From Marasmius tenuissimus (lineage: Eukaryota > Basidiomycota > Agaricomycetes > Agaricales > Marasmiaceae), in assembly GCA_029532415.1 (NCBI GenBank), contig JAQOTA010000053.1, positions 5,580,001 to 5,644,000 on the forward strand: 64,000 nt of DNA, read 5' to 3'. Below are positions 11,120 through 20,480 of the stretch, one piece after another. The notes below the pieces were generated by a model. That model had not been told where the DNA came from and did no database searches. It was given only the letters and a program-made list of their open reading frames with translations. The stretch's first letter is position 1. Every line of letters starts with the position of its first letter. A program made the position numbers and the translations under genes.

Positions 11120-12294
11120 TTGCGTGTGCCGCACAGCCTCATGCCTGGCTTGACTCAGTACCACCACCATCGAGTTTGCGTCCGTCAACAAAAGTAAGTT
11201 TTCATTATCTTTATTATATGGAACGTACATAGAACTATAAAGTCAAGTTTTGCACTACATACTGAGTCTCTAAGAGGGCAAAACAGCCCATTTCAATCAA
11301 TTTTTGACTGTTATAACCAAGAACCGCAGCATTGATGCTGACGGTTCATTTTAACTTTTACTCCCATAGGCCAGGTATCACCCGCTCGGCTCAGAGCTCT
11401 CCAATTTTTTCTATACCCAGCTATCAAAATGGTGAATGTGCGGACAATGTGAAATGGCTTATACTTATTCTTCCACTACAGCCAAAACCACCGCGCGAAG
11501 ACAAGGACAGAAACTCAAGCTTGTATTGGTATTGTGAAGCTGATGAAGAGAGCAATGGTCAAACAAGAATGAGAATGAGCAGATGAGCAAGAAAGAGAGA
11601 TGCAATCTTGCCGACGTTGTCGCTGCGAGCTTGCTGAAGGTTCGTCCTAGGGTTCTTATCGTCATGCTGAACACATTAATGATTACCCTATATACAAACT
11701 AGTACAAGATGGACCCGTGATGTAAGTGTGTCTGATTCTTACTTGCTGAAATAATTTCTGACCCCCGTCTTCATGCTTTTTCTATAGCACGCCATCTGTT
11801 CTGCCGCCAACATTGTCCGTTTCTTCGTGTTCTGCCATGTCCTACTATCAGGGCACATATATATGCCCATAAATGTGTGTGTACCCTTTCATTCATCAGA
11901 GTCATACCCAAACTCATCATACCTTTTTCAAAAGGTGTATAATGTTCACCATGGCGAGGAGGAGGGTGGGCAGGAAGAAGGCCCATCTTTATAATCTCCT
12001 TGACTCTTTGGTAGCATGCTTGCTTGCTCGTCCACTGTGTCTACAGCACCAATTCCATGCTGGCCTGTGATCTTCTACACTAGATTTCTCTGCCTGCACT
12101 TCTCGTTCCCTGTCGCTATTGCTCTTGTTGTCATCCTCGGTTTTATTTTTTCGCGATCTCTTACCCATAAACGTGTCCTGATGTGTTGCCTCCTGTATTC
12201 TGAAGTACATAGAAATTGATTTGCATTTGTGTCCAATCATTTGCTCACGAGTTGCACTCCCCATTGGTGTATCTACTCCAAACAGCGTGAATTG

Positions 12295-12420
12295 AAATGT
12301 ACTGAACATTCCACCCTGCGTACATCCCTTGGAAGATGTACACCTTCCACAAGATGGAGCCAAAGATGTAAATCTTCTCCAAGATGGAGGGAAAGATGTA
12401 CAATGTCTCTCAAGATGGGT
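12295..12420 (+). repeat. ~30-bp tandem repeat
   Basis: About three and a half units of the form AAGATGTACA followed by CTTC/TCTC and a variant of CAAGATGGAG are arranged head to tail. Related AAGATGTACA motifs, in looser spacing, lie at 10,620-10,660. They may be subterminal repeats of the element proposed for 10,433-12,611. Confidence 0.55.
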
Positions 12421-12780
12421 AGGTTGTACATTTTTTCATACAACATGTAGCTAATGTACATCTTTAGCTACAATATGGAGGCCATTGTACGCAAAAAGGC
12501 GATGGGTCCCTACCTAGGACACCGTTATGAAAATTTCCAACATGCGAGGGGCGATCCCGAGTTACGAGGGGTAGTACCCACTCGGGACCCGCGTTAGAAG
12601 TTTCGCCGATGAGTTTTACGAGCGTGAAATCCTGGTTGGTGCCCCGTGTTACATAAGCGCTCACAAGCACTTAGGTCTTTCCCTCACGACTTGCATGCTT
12701 CTCACAACACAGGTGTAGTAATTTGAGCTACTCTGATATTTGAATAGGACGTTCCTTAGTATATAGGTTGAAGTACTGAC

Positions 12781-13101
12781 TCACTCGAGAGTGGGTGGTT
12801 CTTGAGGTGATACCGGGCAAGTCCACGTTCTCGGGCTGGAGAATTCGGGAGTTGACGGTTCTCGAGGTGATATCGGGGAAGTTAACGTGGAGGAAAGAGG
12901 TACTCCGCGTTCCTTCTTTGGTTTCAGGTACACTAGAGCTGCTGCTGGAGCTGCGAATGATAGGAATAGAATTCCGGGGTGGTTGGCGAACACGGTCATT
13001 GAAAGTAGGAGAGGGAATATGAGCAGTAGCCATGACATAGCAAATCCTCTGGTGGGACTCGAGGGAAACCTTGTTCTAAGAGCATAGTAGAGAGCTATCA
13101 A
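12781..13101 (-). CDS. Possible small hydrophobic protein, weakly supported
   Basis: A minus-strand frame of 106 codons from about 13,101, or ~86 codons from an inner start at about 13,041, encodes two closely spaced hydrophobic stretches (SWLLLIFPLLLSM and ILFLSFAAPAAALVYL) and then a Lys/Ser-rich tail. Its C-terminal part overlaps a 60-bp direct repeat (12,781-12,840 against 12,841-12,900) that duplicates the motif PITSRT or DITSRT in the alternative frame. It starts just upstream of the FunK1 5' module and is transcribed away from it. There are no introns and no family match, so it may be spurious. Confidence 0.2.
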   Translation of the reverse strand: MIALYYALRTRFPSSPTRGFAMSWLLLIFPLLLSMTVFANHPGILFLSFAAPAAALVYLKPKKERGVPLSSTLTSPISPREPSTPEFSSPRTWTCPVSPQEPPTLE

Positions 13102-13127
13102 CGACTGTGAAATGGATCAGTACATGA

Positions 13128-13290
13128 ACTTGCCGCCCGCCGGCATAATTTCCTATCCAATACCGTTCGGCGCTTCGACCTGAACCTCAACCACGATTCA
13201 CGAGTTTTTCAAACAATGGACGCGTCCAGGTATGGATCTCAACTTCTGATTGCTCACTATTTTGATCTCCTGCCACATGCTATCCCGGAC
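13128..13290 (+). promoter_or_regulatory. Shared kinase-gene 5' module, copy 1
   Basis: This contains CCGCCCGCCGGCATAATTTCC, then a TGAACCTCAACCACGA block and an ATGGACGCGTCCAG exon end followed by a GTATGG intron start. The same series occurs upstream of the intact FunK1 (24,324-24,500) and, diverged, upstream of TKL kinase A (16,470-16,720). It looks like a promoter plus leader exon and the first 5' intron carried along with gene duplication. Confidence 0.65.
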
Positions 13291-13299
13291 GCGCCCAAA

Positions 13300-15701
13300 C
13301 CTTCCTCCGACACTCAATGTCGAAATTCACCCCCAAGTTGAAAGAGAGGCTCCACGCACCAGATTCGAAAGATCAGTATAAAGACTCTGGGGAACACACT
13401 TCCGACATTCGATGTCTCATACTCTCTGGAGAGCGTCGTACCAGGCGTTCCAGAGGATAAACTAGACGAGATCTTCCAGCAGCTCATCAACAACAAGACA
13501 TTTGTCTCTAATGCGACGACCGAAGAGCACAGATGGCGCTGGTATGATGTGGACCCTTCGGAGATGATGGCCCAGAGACTGAGGTGTACAAATACCTAGA
13601 GGATATCTCTTTGGCGGTTGTGGATGCTGCAAATAAACTCTGGAAGTTTGGGCAACATCTGACTGTTTGTTTCACATGTGAACCAGATCACCCATCGGTA
13701 TCGGACACTCAGAATAGCGAATACATGACAGACGGTAGACAAGAGCTCATCATTTCCGACGGTGAAAAAGATATTATCGATAGCGTGACGAGGGCAAAGT
13801 TCAAAAAGAAGGCTGGGAAAGAGAACCCAGACGATGTGCGTTGCTGCTACCGTCTGCTCGTATCATTACTCATTTTATACCGGACAGAACGTCAAAAAGC
13901 TCCTCAGCAACTCGATACACATGATGTCCTCCGATCCAAGGCGTCGCTTTTGTTTCAGTATCACTATCGAGGACACCAACATGCGATTTTGGTACTTCTC
14001 CCGAGCACTCAACTATGTCACTCACAGTTTCAACTTCATCACAGTAAGTACGTCGCCTTTCTCGCATTCAACCGCTCTCCTCATTCTTCACTCCAGAAAC
14101 CGAAACCATTCATCCAATTCCTACTGGCGACATCGTTTGCCACTCCAGCAGAGCTCGGCTACGACCCCACCGTAGTTCGTATCAACATCGACGGCGAATG
14201 GGTCTATGATTATTGCATTCACGACGAAAACAAAGGAGTACGTTGGTACCGCATAGTAGAGTCCTTGGACACCCACCGCGCGGCACGGCTTCCTGGTCGC
14301 GGCGTCCGCGTGTGGGTGGTCAAACCTCTCGATCAGAATCGCCAGCCGTACACGAAGAAGGACAAGAGATATGTCCTAAAGGACTATTGGCTTCCGATGG
14401 AATCGAAGAGCGAGAAAGAGATCTCAGACGCTATCGTGAAGGCGGCGGTGGATAAGGGGAGGGATGCGGCAGATGTTAGGAAGCATTTTATGACTATCAA
14501 GCATGACAACGTGGTTGTGGTGAGCGGTCGAAACGACGATAGTAACTTCCACCTTCGTCAGAAGATGCCCCCTTCCGAATACGACGAAAAACATATCCTC
14601 GAAGAAGCTAGTGGGCTCGATACGTCAGCAGAGAAGTCGCAGGATACCGTCTCCATGAAACCCGAAAGAACGTGGATATTCGAACCCCGTGTTCACCGTC
14701 GTCTGGTCTTCAAAGAAGTCGGGCAACCTTTGAACGCGATCAGGGATCAGAAAGTACTCGCACAATGCTTGACGGAAGCGTTAGAATGTGCGTATGCGCT
14801 TTTCTCCACCTTCGCATCGAGAACTCACTCCCACAACAAGGTCTCCACGACTTCTATCAAGCTGGGTACGTCCATCGCGATATCTCGAGCGGGAACCTAC
14901 TTCGATGCAAACTCAAAGGCAGCGGGTATATCTGTAAGATCTCCGACCTTGAATATGCCCGCCCTTACTTGGGCGCGGGATCAAAAACTCAGGATTTCAA
15001 GATTGTGAGTTCCGTCACTTGTCGTGGTTCTTTATCGAGACTCTTATGTGACCGCGTTAGGGCACACCGGCCTTCATGGCTATCGAAGTACAAGTCGGCT
15101 ACTACGTTTTCGGACCCTTGTTCAACTTTCTGGCGACCGAGAGTAGTCAAAGACCTCCGTTTTTGCACAACTACCTGCACGACGTGGAGGGATTGTGGTG
15201 GATCATGATGTACAATCTGTTCTCCACATCAGACTTGGAGACGTTCGATCTGGAGGACCGAATGGGAAAACGAGACGCGCTGTTTCCGACCTCGATCAAC
15301 GACAGCGTCGTTCGTCGAGATTTCATGACGAATGTTGACATCCGTGAACGATATGTGTCGACGCTTCCGCGATTGTATTGAGCGCTTGCGGTTAATATGA
15401 CTGAAGCTCTTGTGCAACTCTTGAAGCTCTACCTGGATGCGGACCGCGACGTTCTCGATCATGCTTCCTTCAAGGACGTTTATGGCACGCTCCTTCCTTT
15501 TTCGAGAGAGCGAAGGAGTTGGGGGTTGAGAGCGTGGTTCCGTTGGAGGAGTTGAGGCTCAGGCCTGAGACGAACGGCCAGCCGACACCCCCCGCTACCC
15601 TCAAGCGTTCTCTTGCAACTGCACGGGCTGGAGATGACATCGACGATTCAGAGCGTGCGTCGAAGAACCGGAAGACGCCTTCACTCCGAACGGGGCTCTA
15701 A
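13300..15701 (+). pseudogene. FunK1-type fungal protein kinase, disrupted
   Basis: Alignment by eye to the intact paralogue at 24,505-27,129 shows the same five-exon structure and FunK1 signatures: DPRRRFCFSITIEDTNMRFW, HRDISSGN (about 14,876), ISDLEYA, GTPAFMA and HDVEGLWW-type C-lobe. Several lesions are visible. The start codon region is rearranged and the frame matching QIRKISIKTLG has no in-frame ATG before an upstream stop. One base is missing after GAGATG at 13,566, shifting the frame. A TGA (15,379-15,381) replaces a Gln codon in PRxxQALA. Another base is missing in the T-run near 15,500, after which the frame LEELRLRPETNGQP resumes. These independent lesions mark a pseudogene, although the catalytic residues themselves are still readable. 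Confidence 0.85.
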
Positions 15702-16469
15702 TTGCACTTTCACCCGGCGAGCCCGTTAATGTATTTACTTATTCTTCACCGCTTTCGACTTAGTCTCGGCTTTCGCTCACATTTCTGGACGCTTTGTATC
15801 GATCATACCACTATATGTATCATGCATACTCAAGATGGATCATGGCCCATACGTTTGTAGATTCTAATGCCATGTTTCTGTGTCATACCGAATCGTATGT
15901 ATGTATAACCAACTTAGGGAGCCGTTTGACGAACAGAAAGACGGTTGGTGGCGGGGAGCTTGGGGATGTCTTTTCTGTTTTGTTTTCTTCGTTAGAGCTT
16001 GGAAAGGGTTGGAGTGAGCCTGTCAACGTACATACATAGTCTCGTGCGCCGTCCTGTCGAAAATCGATCTCTATACTATCAACAGCCGATCTGAGGAAAC
16101 TTGCACGAGGGAGGTCCGCATATGAAAGGCTGCCACACTCGAGCTACGGTTGACGGTGAGACGAATCCTCTGAGCAGGCGAGAGGCTCAGAAGTATTGTA
16201 TTGAGCGTCGATCTAGACTTCTAAGCACGTAGTAAAGGAAAGGAACATCTAGTAGATCACCTCCACTTCGACTCGTCATGAGCGACGTATAAAGACTGCC
16301 AGTGAGTCGGCCCGTACGTTGATAGTATGTCTCGGATGAGTTGTAAGTGTAGCAGATTCGGTGAATAAAAGCAGCTAAATCAAGATCTATGGCCGTCGCA
16401 AGGTTTTATTGAGCTTGTCAGCCTGAAGACCTGGGCGACATGAGAGTTTGGAAGGAAAGCACTTTCCGG
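15702..16469. other. Intergenic, nothing recognised
   Basis: This is the 3' flank of the FunK1 pseudogene. I see no coding structure, repeat or RNA signature in this stretch. Confidence 0.5.
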
Positions 16470-16720
16470 AGATAACTGCCGTCGAACTGCCCATCGGCAT
16501 AATTTCCCCATTTGTGACTCACGCGCTTTGACTTGAAGCTTGTAGCTTGGAAGCTTGAACCTCGACCACTAACAACGGACGCGTCCAGGTATGAATTTCA
16601 ACGTTCATTGTTTTCTGGTTGTTCACAATTCTGACTTCCTACCATCAGCCCCCATACGGGCTGGGCCTCAATACTCCTATAATACTCAATACCGAAATTC
16701 GAAAGCCTGGCCCTATACAC
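16470..16720 (+). pseudogene. Truncated 5' end of a third FunK1 gene and its leader module
   Basis: GCATAATTTCCCCATTTGTG, TTGAACCTCGACCAC, GGACGCGTCCAG with a GTATGAATTTC intron and a CCATCAG acceptor follow the same order as in front of the intact FunK1. After the acceptor, CTCAATACCGAAATTCGAAAG still matches the early coding part of that gene (CTCAATACAGAAATACGCC, CCGAAAG), then similarity stops. So only the promoter, leader and a scrap of exon 1 remain, and they now sit directly upstream of TKL kinase A, where they could act as its promoter. Confidence 0.6.
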
Positions 16721-16913
16721 GGATCCTCGACGACAACTCTTCTACCCATCTAAAATGATCCAGACAGCAAACTATGGATTTTGTTCGCTACACGGAATAC
16801 AAATAGCAGTCAATATCGATATACAACGACATTGATTGACATTGACGGCTGTGCGCCCTCTTCGTTCACCCTACGCAACAGCACCTCAAGGCCTCAAGGC
16901 CAGTAACCAACCG

Positions 16914-19456
16914 ATGACCTCCGATTCGAGGTTGAAGAGTCTCGAGGAGAGTTTGAAGTCGACTTTCGCAGACAAGTCGAAGTTACAGGACTTGTTGACC
17001 AAGAAGGGATATCCTGCTCAACGATGGCTGGATTGCATGCAAGAGGTGAGGCTCTTTCGTGTTCGTGTAGAAGAACCGACCGAAACCGACCTTGCCATAG
17101 CTCGCAGACTCCCCAAATCTATCAACAGAGTTACGACCTGCAGTCTTCACTGCCATGTTGCGTTTGTCAAAGAATTCTGGCTTACACCCAGCATGTTTGT
17201 CTATTCAAAACGTGAAGAAGATTGGAAGACGTCCTATCGCTGAAGGAGGTTTTGGAGAGGTATGGAAGGGAACTATAGGCGACTCGAGCGAGCTCGTGTG
17301 TCTGAAGGTGATGAAAGTATACCTCAGCTCTGATTTACAAAAGCTGTCAATTGTACGCTCCTGGTCTGCCGTCCGTCTCTTCGTTGCTGACTTTGTTGGT
17401 AGGAATATCAGCGGGAAGCAATCCTATGGCGCCAAATGAAACATCCAAACTTGTTGCCCTTCCTCGGAATATATCAAATCGACACCACTGAGGAACAATG
17501 TTTGATATCTCCATGGATGGAGAAAGGCAACCTCGTTCAGTTCTTGAAGACGACCAAGAGGGAAAACGTAGACCACTACACATTAGTGAGTGACTTGCTC
17601 GTTCTCTGCAGCGTGTCATGCTGATGCGAGCACCTTGAGGCTCATGATATCGCTTCTGGATTGGCTCACCTGCATAGCAAGAAGATCGTTCATGGAGACT
17701 TGAAAGGCCTCAATGTCTTGATGACGGCCTCGCTGCGTGCCTGCATCGCGGATTTTGGGTTATCTCGCATCGCCCTGACGAAGGGTCTTGCAGTCTCCAC
17801 ATCCAGCCCACGACTAGCTGGTACCGCACGATGGCAGGCCCCGGAGCTACTGTACGGCAAACTACCATCTATGAAGAGCGACATGTACTCCTTTGCATGT
17901 GTCTGTTACGAGGCGAGTACCACCCAGTGGTATACTTCGCTCAACTATCTTAATTTGACCTTGAGTGCAGATTTTCACCGGACTACTGCCGTTCCCTGAC
18001 CTCCCGACCGATCCGGCAGTGATACTCGTTGTACTACAAGGGAAGTACCCTTCCAGGCCGCAAGAGATACTAGAGCTATCGGACGCTATGTGGGCTCTTA
18101 TGACAAGGTGCTGGGACGCAGCTCCTCTGTCCCGACCTGCTGCCGACCTGGTACTCGAGGAGATCGGGGAAATGGCACCATGGGCATCGGTTTCGCCGCC
18201 CTCGGACTGGAGTGAGGCCCAGGTTGCCCAAACTCGAGGAAACGTAGAATATCCCTTGCCTTCTGAGGACGAGAAATACGAGGCACTTCGGGTAGAGGTG
18301 GAGATGTTTAAACGCGTGCACTCCGAACGCAACTTGGACAAAATCGGGAGGGAAGAGGGCCGGGAATACTTGGACAGATGGCAACGGGTGAGTGATTTCA
18401 CTGATCTGGATCACGAAGACAACTGAAATTCAGATCAACACGCTCAGATCATCACCAGTGACCTTCCTGGCAAGATTATCTCACACACTGAGAAAACTAT
18501 GATTCTCGATGCTATGATTCACCTCTCCAGCATCTCCGGTCTCGTTCCGGACTGCCTTGACATCCAGGATGTTGGCATCCAAGATCTGGTTCCTGTTTCG
18601 GGGGCGCAGTTTGAAGACTTCCACCTCTTCAGAGGCAAGATTGGAGACCTGGATGTGGCCGTGAAGGTGCTGACAAACCGCTCCAAACCCGGCCACAACC
18701 TACTGGAGGTCAGTTGCTGCGCATTGCGGCCCAATGTAATTCACACTCACCCTTCCGACCTTTTGACTTTATAGACATGCTTGCGACAAGCCATTTTTTG
18801 GCGGAAGCTCAAACACCAGCACATCGTGCCCTTCTGGGGTTTGTACTACCTTGATGCGACTCGCTCCCAGGTCTGTCTTGTCTACCCTTGGATGGAAGAT
18901 CGTGCCGAAGATTTCGATGATCTCGAAGAATATGTGGGTTCTTTTTCGGCCTCGGCTATCTTCACTATTTCACGCAATTGATTACGGTCGATGTAGGTCA
19001 AAGCTGTTGCTGACGGCCTCGCTTATCTTCACAGCCAGGGGACGGTCCATGGTGATTTGACAGTCGTCAGTTGGTCTTTCACAATCCCAGTTTTGATATC
19101 GTTCTCATAGCCTTCTTTTGACCAGTCCAATATCCTCGTCGACTCGGCCAATAATTTACGCATCGGCGATGTTGGACTCGCGCAACTACTTGGCAAGGCG
19201 GCAGGCAACACTGAATCTGAAGATGTTTTACAATTTGGGCGTCTGTCCTTCTTGGTGAGCGTCATGTCAGCGTATCCCAGCCGCTTACTCAGTGCCTGTC
19301 TGCTAGCTCTTTGGAGGTATATCACTGAAAGGCATGTTTGGGCCTCGCCGACCTTTGGGCATGGCGGAACCGATGTGGGACATGATCAAGAGTTGCTTGA
19401 GTACCGATCCATCCTCACGTCCTGCGGCATCTGATATAGTAGAAGTGCTATCCTGA
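16914..19456 (+). CDS. TKL kinase A: tandem kinase plus pseudokinase
   Basis: The ten-exon model is 16914-17045, 17101-17352, 17403-17585, 17640-17912, 17971-18387, 18448-18708, 18775-18933, 18997-19062, 19126-19254 and 19307-19456. All exons are in phase 0, giving 673 aa. Residues 1-85 form a helical pre-kinase region (SLEESLKSTFADKSKL, LSKNSGLHPACLSIQNV). Kinase 1 (~87-355) has IAEGGFGEVWKG, Lys113, HGDLKGLN (207-214, non-RD), DFG (227-229), APELL and a C-lobe ending SRPAADLVLEEI. Residues 420-673 repeat the pre-kinase helix (LSSISGLVPDCLDIQDV) and a second kinase fold. This second fold keeps VAVKVL but has no glycine loop, has HGDLT one residue short, DVG for DFG, a collapsed activation segment without APE, and an intact end (MWDMIKSC, SSRPAASDIVEVL), so it is a probable pseudokinase. 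Intron 4 is GC-AG. If the 60-nt intron 5 (18,388-18,447) is retained, an in-frame TGA gives a kinase-only form. The family is TKL-like; substrate unknown. Confidence 0.85.
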
Positions 19457-20480
19457 AGCACCATGTTAATCACGTCGTAATTTGGTCTACGGGGTTTAAA
19501 CCCAGAGTACGTCGAGCTCGATTACCCCCACGATGACCGTTGAAACGTTTGCTTATATCGAAAAGGACCTCTGAGTTATGTGTTGTGTATGAAGTCTTAT
19601 GAAACCCAGACGAAGTTGCCTTGTACTTGTATATCGTATACGGGTGAACAACTCCAAACTCTCAACACTGAATCTTGAGAACTCGATAAGAGTTTGCCTC
19701 GAGAAGACTAAGTGAGCTGCAATACATTGGCCATTCTTGAATGACCTTGGTGCACGATAGTGAGGTAGGCCTATAGTCTAACATCAATGTTATTGTAGGA
19801 TAATCATTGGTGTTATCGCCATAACTGAAGCCATCCGTCCCGTTGGAGTTTGGGGAGATACCGCCGAAAGGAGACTCCCGAAATAGTTGGCGCCAATGTG
19901 GCGAGTATATCACTGGCATATTTCTTCCTTAATCACAAGTTTCTGCTTCCTTGTTCAGGCTCATAGCTATCTAGTGTTTACGATCGTCTACCTTGCCACC
20001 GTACTCATCCTATATATTTCCGAACTGTAGTCGTCAATTTCTCACTGACCACGAACTGGTCAAGTGAGAACCGAGTTTATTTCGTCTACCTATCATCTAC
20101 TATTAATCATTACTTACATACCGTAGTCGAGAGCTTACCGCTCTGTTGTACACGTCCAGTTGCACATCCTCCTTGGGTATGATGCATGAGCACTGGTCGC
20201 TGGAAGAAGCTAACGGAAGCCTCGAACGCCAATATCGGCAATGCTATATAAGGGAAAAGGTTCCCATGATCTATCTCGGTTGAAATGAATAGTTGTATGT
20301 ACTTAGGTCTTTGAATTACACAGCTAGCGCTATTCATCTGGACAGAACAATCGTTGATATGATTGACGACGACCATCACAACGACAACCAGGAGACTTGA
20401 AAGTTGATAGCGAGTCGATTGAGCTGCTCGTCCCCGTTCAAGCTGTCCAAACCTACCTCGTGGCCAGTGGCCAAAGATTC
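19457..20480. other. Intergenic between TKL kinases A and B
   Basis: No gene is supported. The last ~120 bp before ATG 20481 (GATATGATTGACGACGA) resemble the region upstream of TKL kinase C (GATATGATTGACAGCGA near 29,281) and more weakly that of kinase A, suggesting a shared core promoter or leader. Confidence 0.5.

Larger units (their letters stand above)
10433..12611. mobile_element. Candidate non-autonomous DNA element with imperfect terminal inverted repeats
   Basis: The left end CATCGGCAAAACCTCT...GGGTCCCGGGT (10,433-10,464) is an imperfect inverted match to ACTCGGGACCC...AGTTTCGCCGATG at about 12,578-12,611. Both ends are followed inward by sequence rich in TGTACA and AAGATGTACA motifs (10,500-10,730 and 12,290-12,480), as in subterminal transposase-binding repeats. 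AG sits on both sides as a possible 2-bp duplication. No transposase is encoded. A caution: the left end is also part of the 9,538-10,434 repeat family, so the two ends may simply be two diverged copies of that family in opposite orientation. Confidence 0.35.
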
